Shown here: positions 24,084-35,232 of the stretch, in pieces
Layout of the letters: every line of letters begins with the position of its first letter
Numbering within the stretch: the stretch's first letter is position 1
From: Synechococcus sp. RSCCF101
GTDB taxonomy: Bacteria; Cyanobacteriota; Cyanobacteriia; PCC-6307; Cyanobiaceae
NCBI RefSeq assembly: GCF_008807075.1
Contig: NZ_CP035632.1
Span: 2,294,001 to 2,358,000 of the forward strand
Length of the DNA stretch: 64,000 nucleotides
Direction: 5' to 3'
Program-made: the position numbers and the translations under genes
The notes under the pieces: model-generated
What the model was told of the DNA's origin: nothing
The model's input: only the letters and a program-made list of their open reading frames with translations
Database searches by the model: none

Positions 24084-25031
24084 ATGGCGCTGATCCTGCC
24101 GCGCTCGTATCACGGTCTCGAGGCCGTGGAGGCCAACCGCATCCACTGGATGCCACCGGAGCGTGCCGAGAGCCAGGACATCCGTCCGCTGCGCATCGGC
24201 ATCCTCAACATCATGCCCCTGGGTGAGCAGTACGAGTTCAACCTGCTCCACCCGCTCGGGCTCTCCCTGATCCAGATCCAGCCGATCTGGCTGCGGCTCC
24301 GCTCCCACGCCTACCGCACCTGGTCGCGCCAGCATCTCGATGAGCTCTACGTCGACTGGGAGACCGCTCTGGCCGAGGCGCCGCTGGACGGTCTGATCAT
24401 CACCGGCGCGCCGGTGGAGCACCTCACCTACCGGGAGGTGCGCTACTGGGATGAGATCTGTGAGCTGATGGATGTGGCCCGCCAGCACATCCCCAGCACC
24501 CTCGGTCTCTGCTGGGCCGGTTTCGCCATGGCCTATAGGGCCGGCGTCGACAAACGGGCCCTCTCCAGCAAGCTCTTCGGCGTGTTCCCGCTGCGCAACC
24601 TCGGCCGCGGCCATCCGGTGATGGGCAGCCACGACGACAGCTTCCCCTGCCCCCAGAGCCGTCACGCCACCCTCGATGACGCGGCGATGGAGGAGGCCCA
24701 GGCCGACGGGCGCCTGCGTCTGCTGGCCTGGGGCCACAAGGTGGGCTACTCGATCTTCGAGACGCCGGATCAGCGCCAGATCGTGCATCTGGGCCACCCC
24801 GAATACAACGCCGGCCGGCTGATCATGGAGGCCGAACGGGATCAGGCCAATCCCCTGGTGGAGCCGCCGGAGCACTTCGATCCCGCCGACCCGCTCAACC
24901 TCTGGCGCAGCCACCGCAACCTCTTCTTCGGCCGCTGGATCCATCACATCTACGACCGGATCTCCATTCCCCAGGCCCAGGCCGACGCCCGGGAGGCCGC
25001 TGCCCTCGCCGCGGCCGCCGCGCGTGGTTGA
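24084..25031 (+). CDS. metA: Homoserine O-acetyltransferase (MetA family)
   Basis: A 315-residue enzyme that activates homoserine for methionine synthesis. Family motifs: RIGILNIMPLGEQYEFNLL, LIITGAPVEHLTYREVRYW, the acyl-accepting Cys C143 in STLGLCWAGF, and GHPEYNAGRL with the catalytic His/Glu. In this family the residue after GAPV decides the acyl donor: Glu (as B. cereus) selects acetyl-CoA, Gly (as E. coli) succinyl-CoA. Here it is Glu (E112), so acetyl-homoserine is predicted, matching metY beside it. The last eight bases overlap the next small gene. Confidence 0.93.
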   Translation: MALILPRSYHGLEAVEANRIHWMPPERAESQDIRPLRIGILNIMPLGEQYEFNLLHPLGLSLIQIQPIWLRLRSHAYRTWSRQHLDELYVDWETALAEAPLDGLIITGAPVEHLTYREVRYWDEICELMDVARQHIPSTLGLCWAGFAMAYRAGVDKRALSSKLFGVFPLRNLGRGHPVMGSHDDSFPCPQSRHATLDDAAMEEAQADGRLRLLAWGHKVGYSIFETPDQRQIVHLGHPEYNAGRLIMEAERDQANPLVEPPEHFDPADPLNLWRSHRNLFFGRWIHHIYDRISIPQAQADAREAAALAAAAARG

Positions 25032-25224
25032 TCCCACCCTGCTGGTGGCCCTGGGGATCCCGACCCTGATCCTGGTGGTGTCGACCCTGCTGCTGCAGCG
25101 GTATCCCGATGCCCTGCCCGACAGCCTGCGGCGGCTGGCGCGGCGTCAGTCCCTGGTCTGGAACGTTGGCATCGGGCTCACCATCGGCCTCAGCGCGATG
25201 GCGGTGGTGCTGCTGCGGCGCTGA
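25024..25224 (+). CDS. Small two-helix membrane protein
   Basis: A 66-residue protein from a GTG start inside the metA end. Two hydrophobic segments ([20 protein letters not shown] and [20 protein letters not shown]) are joined by a basic loop with [10 protein letters not shown], so both ends likely face the same side. Overlap with metA and the 38-base gap to valS suggest co-transcription. No assigned function. Confidence 0.6.
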   Translation: MVDPTLLVALGIPTLILVVSTLLLQRYPDALPDSLRRLARRQSLVWNVGIGLTIGLSAMAVVLLRR

Positions 25225-25262
25225 GGCGCCTGCGAGCATGGGGCCAGCCCGCTGACCCGCCT

Positions 25263-28094
25263 GTGCCCGAGCCCTCCGTCGCCGCCGCCACGGCCGCGGA
25301 CGCCCTGCCCAAGACCTACGACCCGGCCGGCACGGAAGCCCGCTGGCAGCGGATCTGGGAGGAGAGCGGTGCCTTCCATGCCGATCCCGAGGCCCCGGGG
25401 GAGCCCTTCTGCCTGGTGATCCCGCCGCCGAACGTCACCGGCAGCCTGCACATGGGCCATGGCTTCGAGACGTCGCTGATCGACACCCTGGTGCGCTTCC
25501 ACCGCCTCCGGGGCCGCAACGTGCTCTGCCTGCCGGGCACCGACCACGCCTCGATCGCGGTGCAGACGATCCTGGAGAAGCAGCTGCGGGCCGAGGGCTC
25601 CGACAAGCGCGATCTGGGGCGGGACGCCTTCCTCGAGCGGGCCTGGCAGTGGAAACGGGAGAGCGGTGGCCGCATCGTTTCCCAGCTGCGTCGGCTTGGC
25701 TACTCGGTCGACTGGAGCCGTGAGCGCTTCACGATGGACGAGGGGCTCAGCCGGGCGGTGAGCGAGGCCTTCGTGCGCCTGCATGAGCAGGGGCTGATCT
25801 ACCGCGGCGAGTACCTGGTCAACTGGTGCCCCGCCTCCGGCTCGGCCGTGAGCGATCTCGAGGTGGAGATGAAGGAGGTGGATGGGCACCTCTGGCATTT
25901 CCGCTATCCCCTCAGCGGCGCTGAGGACGGTGCCGCCGATGGCCAACCCACCCATCTGGAGGTGGCCACCACCCGGCCCGAAACGATGCTGGGGGATGTG
26001 GCGGTGGCCGTGAACCCCGCCGACGAGCGCTACCGCCATCTGGTGGGCCGCACCCTGGTGCTGCCGCTGGTGGGGCGCGAGATCCCGGTGATCGCGGACG
26101 ATCACGTGGAGGCGGGCTTCGGAACGGGCTGCGTGAAGGTGACCCCGGCCCACGACCCCAACGACTACGCGATCGGCCAGCGCCACGGTCTGCCCCAGAT
26201 CACGGTGATGCGCAAGAACGGCACGATGAACCATCACGCCGGTCGCTTCGAGGGGCTCGATCGCTTCGAGGCGCGTCGTGCCGTGGTGGAGGCCCTCGAG
26301 GCGGAGGGCCTGCTGGTGAAGGTGGAACCCCACCGCCACTGCGTGCCCTACTCCGACCGGGGCAAGGTGCCGGTGGAACCCCTGCTTTCCACCCAGTGGT
26401 TCGTGCGCACCGAACCGCTCGCCGCCCGCTGCCGCGAGGCCCTGGAGCGGCAGCAGCCCCGATTCGTGCCGGAGCGCTGGCGCAAGGTTTACCTCGACTG
26501 GCTCACGGACATCCGCGACTGGTGCATCAGCCGCCAGCTCTGGTGGGGACACCGCATCCCGGCCTGGTTCGTGATCAGCGCGACCGATGGCCGGGTGTGC
26601 GACGACACCCCCTTCGTGGTGGCCCGCAGCGAGGCGGAGGCCCGCGCCATCGCCAGCGAGCGCCACGGTCCGGATGTGGTGCTGGAGCAGGACGAGGACG
26701 TGCTCGACACCTGGTTCTCGAGCGGCCTCTGGCCCTTCTCCACCCTGGGCTGGCCCGATGCCGGCAGCGCCGATCTGCAGCGCTGGTACCCCACCACCAC
26801 CCTGGTGACGGGTTTCGACATCATCTTCTTCTGGGTGGCCCGCATGACGATGATGGCCGCCGCCATGGATCCCGGCGGCGCCGGCGAGCCCTGGATTCCC
26901 TTCCGGGATGTGGCCATTCACGGCCTGGTGCGGGATGAGCAGAACCGCAAGATGAGCAAGAGCGCCGGCAACGGCATCGATCCGCTGCTGCTGGTGGACC
27001 GCTACGGCGCCGATGCCCTGCGCTTCGCCCTGGTGCGGGAGGTGGCCGGTGCCGGCCAGGACGTGCGCCTCGACTACGACCGCGCCAGCGGGGCCTCCGC
27101 CACCGTGGAGAGCGCCCGCAACTTCGCCAACAAGCTCTGGAACGCCACCCGCTTCGCCCTGATGAACCTGGGTGGGGAGACGCCGGCCAGCCTCGGCCGC
27201 CCCGACCCGGCGCACCTGACCCTGGCGGACCGCTGGATTCTCTCCCGGCTGGCGCGGGTCAATGCCGGCACCGCCGAGCGCTTCGCGGCCTACGGCCTCG
27301 GTGAAGCGGCCAAGGGGCTCTACGAGTTCGCCTGGAACGAGGTCTGCGACTGGTATCTGGAGCTGAGCAAGCGTCGCCTCAATCCAGCGGCGGAGCTGCG
27401 GGGCGAGGCGGCACAGCGGGCCGCGACCGATCAGCGCACCGCCCGGCAGGTGCTCGCGCTGGTGCTGGAGCAGCTGCTGCTGATGCTGCATCCGCTGATG
27501 CCCCATCTGACCGAGGAGCTCTGGCATGGCCTCAGCGGCGCCGCTGATGACCGGCTCCTCGCCCTGCAGCGCTGGCCCGAGCCCGATGCCGCCGCCATGG
27601 ATGCGGGGCTGGAGGCCCGCTTCGCCGAGCTGATCGCCGCCATCCGGGTGGTGCGCAACCTGCGGGCCCTGGCGGGCCTGAAGCCCTCCCAGCCCGCTCC
27701 GGTGCTCTTCATCACCGGCCGGCCCGAGCTGGCGGACGTGCTGATGCGCGCCGAGGTGGACATCGCCCTGCTCACCCGCGCGCCCTCGGTGCAGGTGATG
27801 GATCCGGCCGTGGCCAGAGCGCGCCCGGCCAGCCGGGCCCTGGCCGGCGTCAGCGGAGAGCTGCAGGTGGTGCTGCCGCTTGAGGGTTTGGTGGATCTGG
27901 CGGCCCTGAGCAGCCGCCTGGAGAAGGACCTGGCCCGGGCGGAGAAGGAGATCGCCCAGCTCTCCGGCCGGCTGGCCAATCCGAAGTTCGTCGACCGGGC
28001 GCCGGAGGCCGTGGTGGCCGACTGCCGCGCCAGCCTGGCCGAAGCCGAGACCCAGGCCCAGCTCGCCCGCGAACGGCTGAGCGGACTGAGCTGA
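25263..28094 (+). CDS. valS: Valyl-tRNA synthetase
   Basis: Class I aminoacyl-tRNA synthetase, 943 residues, GTG start. ATP site motif HMGH in [16 protein letters not shown], the KMSKS motif in [13 protein letters not shown], the editing-domain segment [17 protein letters not shown] and the tRNA-binding anticodon domain from about residue 640. The C-terminal 65 residues ([20 protein letters not shown] and [15 protein letters not shown]) form the family's coiled-coil arm. A small frame overlaps its stop (CTGA). Confidence 0.98.
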   Translation: MPEPSVAAATAADALPKTYDPAGTEARWQRIWEESGAFHADPEAPGEPFCLVIPPPNVTGSLHMGHGFETSLIDTLVRFHRLRGRNVLCLPGTDHASIAVQTILEKQLRAEGSDKRDLGRDAFLERAWQWKRESGGRIVSQLRRLGYSVDWSRERFTMDEGLSRAVSEAFVRLHEQGLIYRGEYLVNWCPASGSAVSDLEVEMKEVDGHLWHFRYPLSGAEDGAADGQPTHLEVATTRPETMLGDVAVAVNPADERYRHLVGRTLVLPLVGREIPVIADDHVEAGFGTGCVKVTPAHDPNDYAIGQRHGLPQITVMRKNGTMNHHAGRFEGLDRFEARRAVVEALEAEGLLVKVEPHRHCVPYSDRGKVPVEPLLSTQWFVRTEPLAARCREALERQQPRFVPERWRKVYLDWLTDIRDWCISRQLWWGHRIPAWFVISATDGRVCDDTPFVVARSEAEARAIASERHGPDVVLEQDEDVLDTWFSSGLWPFSTLGWPDAGSADLQRWYPTTTLVTGFDIIFFWVARMTMMAAAMDPGGAGEPWIPFRDVAIHGLVRDEQNRKMSKSAGNGIDPLLLVDRYGADALRFALVREVAGAGQDVRLDYDRASGASATVESARNFANKLWNATRFALMNLGGETPASLGRPDPAHLTLADRWILSRLARVNAGTAERFAAYGLGEAAKGLYEFAWNEVCDWYLELSKRRLNPAAELRGEAAQRAATDQRTARQVLALVLEQLLLMLHPLMPHLTEELWHGLSGAADDRLLALQRWPEPDAAAMDAGLEARFAELIAAIRVVRNLRALAGLKPSQPAPVLFITGRPELADVLMRAEVDIALLTRAPSVQVMDPAVARARPASRALAGVSGELQVVLPLEGLVDLAALSSRLEKDLARAEKEIAQLSGRLANPKFVDRAPEAVVADCRASLAEAETQAQLARERLSGLS

Positions 28095-28321
28095 TCCACC
28101 GACCCGGCGACCGGCTGCGGGTCTGCAGCGGCAGTGAGGAGGGTGGCGTCGCCGCCAGCGCTGTGCTGCTCGTGGCGGCTGATGGCGGACCGCTGGAACG
28201 CCGGATCGTGCCCGAGGCCGTGCGCCATGCGAAGGGGTTCACGGGCCTTCAGGTCGCCCTGGACCTGGCTGAGCTGAACCGCTGCTTCCGCTGGATCGAC
28301 GGGGCGGAGGCGGAGGGCTGA
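28091..28321 (+). CDS. Uncalled small protein after valS, non-standard start
   Basis: Between valS and the next membrane gene lies an open frame with protein-like composition: [60 protein letters not shown] and [11 protein letters not shown], 76-77 codons. There is no ATG, GTG or TTG at its front; the frame is open back into valS, and the best start is CTG 28091, overlapping the valS TGA. The [17 protein letters not shown] core resembles a small protein I recall in marine picocyanobacteria. It may start at CTG or be misread because of an upstream shift. Confidence 0.5.
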   Translation: MIHRPGDRLRVCSGSEEGGVAASAVLLVAADGGPLERRIVPEAVRHAKGFTGLQVALDLAELNRCFRWIDGAEAEG

Positions 28322-28363
28322 GCCTGCCTACGCTTGGACTGCCATCCGACGTGGACAGGTCCA

Positions 28364-31230
<2,867 letters not shown>

Positions 31231-31316
31231 GGCGTTGGGCGGAAGGGGAAGGATGGGCGAGTCTGACGGACCGCTGGCCCCTGCCGGCAGACTGAGCCGG
31301 CCGAGCTGCCGATGGC

Positions 31317-31904
31317 ATGCCGCTGGAGCCGCTACCGCCCCTGTTCCATCGCCTGAACCGGGAGCATTTCGACGGCTCGCTGCTGCACCGGGGATCACCG
31401 CTGGTGAGCCTGCGCTGGAGCGACGGCCGCATGACCCGCACCGCCGGCTTCTACAAGCGCGGCCGGGGCCGCGACGGCGGGGATCTGTGCGAGATCGTGC
31501 TGTCGCGCCCCCTGCTGGAGCCCCTGCCGCGGGAGGCCCTGCTGTCCACCCTCTGCCACGAGATGATCCACGCCTGGGTGGACCGGGTGCTCGGCCTCAG
31601 GGAGGCCCACGGCCCCCGCTTCTGCGCCCGCATGGAGGCCATCAACGCCGCCCAGTCGGATTTCCGGGTGAGCGTGCGCCACCGCTATCCGCTGCCGGCC
31701 GCATCGGTGCGCTGGCAGGCCCGCTGCCCTCAGTGCGGACGCACCACGCCCTACCGGCGTCGGGTCAGCCAGGCGGCCTGCCGGCCCTGCTGCGAGCGTC
31801 TGCACAGCGGCCGCTGGCATGCCAGCTGTCTGCTGGTGTTCGAACCGGCCGCGGTGACCGACCCGGAGAGAGCCCCCGAGACGGTCCGGGAGACCGCCTC
31901 GTGA
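31317..31904 (+). CDS. SprT-like zinc metalloprotease
   Basis: A 195-residue SprT-family protein. The zinc site HEMIH at residues 81-85 sits in LSTLCHEMIHAWVDR; N-terminal LNREHFDGSL and SLRWSDGRMTRTAGFY match the family start. A C-terminal zinc ribbon is formed by RCPQCGRTTPYRRR and ACRPCCERLHSGRW. Eukaryotic relatives (Spartan) cleave DNA-protein crosslinks; the bacterial role is unproven. The stop overlaps a tiny downstream gene (GTGA). Confidence 0.85.
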   Translation: MPLEPLPPLFHRLNREHFDGSLLHRGSPLVSLRWSDGRMTRTAGFYKRGRGRDGGDLCEIVLSRPLLEPLPREALLSTLCHEMIHAWVDRVLGLREAHGPRFCARMEAINAAQSDFRVSVRHRYPLPAASVRWQARCPQCGRTTPYRRRVSQAACRPCCERLHSGRWHASCLLVFEPAAVTDPERAPETVRETAS

Positions 31905-32017
31905 GCGACGCCGTCACCGCCGGCAGCTGCTTTCTCTGGACCCTCGAGCTGGCCGGTGTGGCGATCGCCGTGCTGGGCCTCCGGCGCGAGCGCTGGCTGA
32001 GGAGCCGGCGCCGGTAG
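31901..32017 (+). CDS. 38-residue single-helix peptide coupled to the SprT gene
   Basis: GTG 31901 overlaps the SprT stop by four bases. The product reads VSDAVTAGSCFLWTLELAGV then AIAVLGLRRERWLRSRRR: one hydrophobic helix followed by a strongly basic end, as in small bacterial membrane peptides with an N-out, C-in layout. It is ten bases ahead of the next gene. Function unknown. Confidence 0.55.
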   Translation: MSDAVTAGSCFLWTLELAGVAIAVLGLRRERWLRSRRR

Positions 32018-32026
32018 GGTCGGGCC

Positions 32027-32515
32027 ATGGATCGATTCGATGCCGCCCGGGGGGGCCGCCGCCTCGACCGTGCCCGCAGCGAGGGCCGCCGCGCCGCTGA
32101 CGGTCTGGCCCGCATGGGGCGCTGGATGGGGGATCGACTCGACTGGCTGCTCGAGGATGAGGACGACTGGCAGGAGCCCTGGCAGCAGCAGGACCCGCCG
32201 GCCGTCCGCTCTCCGGCGCCGCCGGAGCCCGGCGGCCGCCGCCGGCTGGAGGCCATCTCCCGCCGTCAGCCCAGGGCCAGGGCAGAGGCCCCAGCCCCTG
32301 TTCGGGAGCCGCGACCGACGCCTCCCGCAGGACCGGACGACTGGCCGGATGAGGACGCGTTTCGCATTGCCCGCTGGAGCCGGGATGCGGAGCCCGTGGA
32401 GCCGGCGGCTCCGGCCCCCCGCGGCTCCGACGATCAACCGGACCGACCGGTGCGCCGCCCCGGTCCGGGCCGCCGGCCCATGCCGCGCTCCAGTCGCCGC
32501 CGCCAGAGCCCCTGA
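32027..32515 (+). CDS. Arg/Pro-rich hypothetical protein
   Basis: A 162-residue, mostly disordered protein. The N-terminus DRFDAARGGRRLDRARSEGR and MGRWMGDRLDWLLEDEDDW look folded or amphipathic; the remainder alternates Pro/Arg-rich stretches (RRPGPGRRPMPRSSRRRQSP at the end). A short repeated DDWPDEDAF-like acidic patch occurs in the middle. Similar low-complexity proteins occur at this place in related genomes as I recall, but no role is known. Confidence 0.5.
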   Translation: MDRFDAARGGRRLDRARSEGRRAADGLARMGRWMGDRLDWLLEDEDDWQEPWQQQDPPAVRSPAPPEPGGRRRLEAISRRQPRARAEAPAPVREPRPTPPAGPDDWPDEDAFRIARWSRDAEPVEPAAPAPRGSDDQPDRPVRRPGPGRRPMPRSSRRRQSP

Positions 32516-32596
32516 GCTGCGGCCCGGCCTCTCCGCCCGCCGCGCCTGACTACGCTTCTGGCCAGACCTTTGACGCGGCATCAGCCGCTCGCAGCG

Positions 32597-33118
32597 ATGA
32601 GCAACCTTGTGGTGGTGGGCTTCCCCAAGGCCGAGGAGGCCGAAGCGGTGCGCAAGGAGCTGGTGTCCATCCAGCAGGAGCACCTGATCGCCCTCGAGGA
32701 CGCGGTGGTCGTCGAGAACGACGCCGACGGACAGGTGCACCTGCGCCAGGCGGTGAACCTCACGGCCGCCGGCGCCCTCGGTGGCGGCTTCTGGGGAACC
32801 CTGGTGGGTCTGCTGTTCCTCAACCCCCTTCTGGGCGCCGCGGTGGGTGCCGGCGTCGGCGCGGCTTCCGGCGCCATGAGTGACCTGGGCATCAACGACA
32901 CCTTCATGCGGGAGCTCGGTGAAACCCTGCCTGCGGGCAGTGCCGCCCTCTGCCTGCTGGTGCGCGATGCCACGCCGGATCGGGTGATCGAGCGCCTGCG
33001 CAGCCACGCGCCCCATGCCCGCCTGATCCGTACCAGCCTCAGCCATGTGGATGAGGACCGCCTGCGGGAGATGCTCTCCAAGGCCAGCCAGCAGGCGGAA
33101 GCTCTGCGGCTGGCCTGA
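32597..33118 (+). CDS. DUF1269 family membrane protein
   Basis: A 173-residue protein starting at ATG 32597. The DUF1269 pattern is clear: LVVVGFPKAEEAEAVRKEL, DAVVVENDADGQVHLRQAVN, then a Gly-rich hydrophobic hairpin (GALGGGFWGTLVGLLFLNPL, GAAVGAGVGAASGAMSDLGI), and TLPAGSAALCLLVRDATPDR. Such proteins are common stress-associated membrane or membrane-inserting proteins; biochemical role unknown. Confidence 0.85.
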   Translation: MSNLVVVGFPKAEEAEAVRKELVSIQQEHLIALEDAVVVENDADGQVHLRQAVNLTAAGALGGGFWGTLVGLLFLNPLLGAAVGAGVGAASGAMSDLGINDTFMRELGETLPAGSAALCLLVRDATPDRVIERLRSHAPHARLIRTSLSHVDEDRLREMLSKASQQAEALRLA

Positions 33119-33136
33119 GGCCGGTCCCCAGGCCTC
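33117..33136. terminator. Hairpin between convergent genes
   Basis: GAGGCC (33117-33122) and GGCCTC (33131-33136) form a six-base perfect stem with an eight-base loop, directly at the stop of the DUF1269 gene and five bases before the stop of the convergent gene. There is no T-run, so only a weak or factor-assisted bidirectional terminator is suggested. Confidence 0.3.
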
Positions 33137-33140
33137 TGAT

Positions 33141-33611
33141 TCAGTCGGCTCCCGCCGACACGGCTGCCCGGCCGCCACGGTGCAGCCCGCGCCGGCGCAC
33201 CCGGTAGCTGCAGCCGTCATGCTGCAGCTGGCGGTTCACCGGCTCCACCAGCTCGCTGGGCACGTCCTCGGCCATCTGATCGGCCGAGAGGGAGATCGAG
33301 GGGGAGCCGTGCACCAGGGCTTCCAGCAGATCGGCCCACTGCCGCACCCGCTCGGCCAGGCTCACCGGTTGCAGGCCCCGCGCACCGAGCGCCGTGCTGC
33401 AGACCTCCCGGTTCCAGAGCTTCGGGCCGGTCGTTCGCCCGCCATGGGAGCGCCGGGCGGCACCGGTGCGGATCGCTTCCGCGCTCGGCGCGCCGCCGCT
33501 CAGGCGCAGGCCGGCCTGGCTCAGCTGCTGGGCGCAGGCCCGGCTGGAGAGGCCGAACAGGTGCGCCAGGTCGTCAAGGCTGAGCCAGATGGGCTGAGGT
33601 GAGGTGGCCAT
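33141..33611 (-). CDS. Hypothetical protein with HTH-like N-terminus
   Basis: A 156-residue protein. The N-terminal 40 residues (PIWLSLDDLAHLFGLSSRAC, AQQLSQAGLRLSGGAPSAEA) resemble a MerR/excisionase-type winged helix, as in DNA-binding regulators. The rest is helical (LAERVRQWADLLEALVHGSP, MAEDVPSELVEPVNRQLQHD) and ends in a basic, Gly-rich tail. No known family; a regulator is possible. Confidence 0.5.
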   Translation of the reverse strand: MATSPQPIWLSLDDLAHLFGLSSRACAQQLSQAGLRLSGGAPSAEAIRTGAARRSHGGRTTGPKLWNREVCSTALGARGLQPVSLAERVRQWADLLEALVHGSPSISLSADQMAEDVPSELVEPVNRQLQHDGCSYRVRRRGLHRGGRAAVSAGAD

Positions 33612-33701
33612 GGCGATGGGCTGTCCTCACCACAGATTGGGGTTGGAGCGGCGAAGGGCAACCTGTCAAGCCGAAAGCGGGACAAACCGTCATGGCCGTC
33701 A

Positions 33702-34343
33702 TCAATCGTCATGAGGAAGTGTTGCCGTCGGCCCCAGCCAACGCTCCAGCGCCGGCGAGAACACCTCGCGGATCACGGTGAGTTCCCGGCCGCCGCGGAA
33801 GAAGCGGTAGTGGCGGCTCCAGAAGGGGCCCTCCTGCCCGAAGCCCTCGCTGAGCCAGGGGGCCGTGACCAGGGCCAGCCCGTCCACCTCGCGGAACAGT
33901 TCCGCCCGGCGGCTGGTGAGGCTCTTCCAGATCGGCTGGGAGCGATCGCGCAGGTGGTGCTCGGCGGCATCCCGGTTCCACCAGCTCTCGGCCCAGGCCA
34001 GGCGCCGCTCGCCGCAGCGCAGCCACACCTGGCGCCGCAGCAGCGGACCAGCCAGCTCTGCCACTTCGGGCGGGCGCTCCCGATTCGCGCCATCTGCCCT
34101 ATCGCCCCCTTCCGTTGACGCCTCCAGGGCCGGTTCGGGCGCCATGGCGATCAGCTCGATGCTGACCGGATCGCCGGTCAGCAGCTGGAAGTGGCGGGTG
34201 GGGCTGCCGTCGCCCAGCAGCAGCAGGCGCCAGGCGCCGCTGAGGTGCTGGCCGGCTCTGGCCTCGAGCACATCGCTGAAGGGGGCCTGCCAGAGCGGCG
34301 TGGGGGAGGGCAGCAGGGACGGCAGGGTGGCCTCGGCCGCCAT
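33702..34343 (-). CDS. Cyanobacterial-type chorismate lyase (DUF98)
   Basis: Predicted to convert chorismate to 4-hydroxybenzoate, the head-group precursor of plastoquinone. The 213-residue protein matches the DUF98/UbiC-like family (Synechocystis sll1797 type): TRHFQLLTGDPVSIELIAM, RQVWLRCGERRLAWAESWWN, FREVDGLALVTAPWLSEGF and FWSRHYRFFRGGRELTVIRE, then VFSPALERWLG. The Arg and Glu that hold the substrate carboxylates in UbiC have candidates in RRQVWLR and TVIREVF. Single gene, next to a PilP/GspC-like protein. Confidence 0.8.
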   Translation of the reverse strand: MAAEATLPSLLPSPTPLWQAPFSDVLEARAGQHLSGAWRLLLLGDGSPTRHFQLLTGDPVSIELIAMAPEPALEASTEGGDRADGANRERPPEVAELAGPLLRRQVWLRCGERRLAWAESWWNRDAAEHHLRDRSQPIWKSLTSRRAELFREVDGLALVTAPWLSEGFGQEGPFWSRHYRFFRGGRELTVIREVFSPALERWLGPTATLPHDD

Positions 34344-34366
34344 CGGCTCACATGCGGCCGTTCACC

Positions 34367-35197
34367 CTAGAAACCGCTGATGCTGACGCGCTGCTGAACA
34401 CCGCCCTGCTCCAGCACCGCCTCGTCGTTGCCGGCGGCCACCAGCCGCCAGCCACTGGCCCCGATCACTTCGCCCACGCCGGCGCTGGTGGAAGTTCCCC
34501 CCACCTGGAAGATGGCCGAGGCGCCGTTGGGGGATTCCACCAGGCCCACCAGTTCCGGCAGGGGCGGCAGGGCCGCGGCGGGTGCGGCGACCGCGACCGC
34601 CTGCTGGGGCGCTGGTGCCGGCAGCGTGCCCTGCAGAGGCACCGGCAGCGGCGCGATCTCCTGCATCCAGGCTTCCTCCGGTGGCGGCGGCGGCAGCGCT
34701 GCGGCCGCATTCACCCCAGCCACCGCCGGAGCGGCGGCGACGGCCGGGTTGGCGGCGGCCACGGCCGCCGTGGGCTGGGTCGCCGGTGCGGCAGGGGTGC
34801 CGGCGGCGGCGGGTTCGGCCGGCCGGAGCTGGCGCATGCGCTCCAGCACGAGCATGGTGCGCTGCTGGCGCAGGTCGGCCTGGGCGGCGCGCCAGCCGCT
34901 CCAGCCCATCAGGGCGGCGATGCCGGCCGCGCCGGTGACCAGGGCCAGGCCCCCAACCAGCAGCTGGCGACGGGTCTGATCGCGCTGGCCGGCGGCCCGG
35001 CGGGTCTCCAGCCGGGTGACCCGGCTGGAGCGATGCGGCGGCGCTGCGCTCTCCGGTGCCGGAGCGGGCCGCTGCAGCACGGGTTCCGGGGCCGGATGAA
35101 GCGGCACATCGATGGCCTCCTCCTGCTCCTCGAACACCCGGTCGAGCACCTGCTCGGCCTTGAGTTCCCAGTAGGCGCGGGAGGTTGGAGTGTGCAC
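34367..35197 (-). CDS. Membrane-anchored protein with GspC/PilP-like C-terminal domain
   Basis: GTG 35197 gives 276 residues; the open frame to 35287 runs into mnmG. Layout: short cytosolic part (SRAYWELKAEQVLDRVFEEQ), one membrane helix (LLVGGLALVTGAAGIAALMG), a coiled segment (QADLRQQRTMLVLERMRQLR), a long Ala/Pro linker, and a C-terminal beta-domain with LVGLVESPNGASAIFQVGGT then VGEVIGASGWRLVAAGNDEA. The last part has the G-I/V-x-G-E-x-I-xx-GW-x-L pattern of pilus/secretion HR (PilP, GspC) domains, so a type IV pilus or secretion role is possible. Confidence 0.65.
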   Translation of the reverse strand: MHTPTSRAYWELKAEQVLDRVFEEQEEAIDVPLHPAPEPVLQRPAPAPESAAPPHRSSRVTRLETRRAAGQRDQTRRQLLVGGLALVTGAAGIAALMGWSGWRAAQADLRQQRTMLVLERMRQLRPAEPAAAGTPAAPATQPTAAVAAANPAVAAAPAVAGVNAAAALPPPPPEEAWMQEIAPLPVPLQGTLPAPAPQQAVAVAAPAAALPPLPELVGLVESPNGASAIFQVGGTSTSAGVGEVIGASGWRLVAAGNDEAVLEQGGVQQRVSISGF

Positions 35198-35232
35198 CGC
35201 GATGCGTCCTGCCTGAGACGGTCGCGCGGATC

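Noticed and set aside
33521-33712. Small ORF between the HTH-like and chorismate lyase genes on the minus strand
   Set aside because: It overlaps the HTH-like gene start in another frame and shows no signal, motif or ribosome site.
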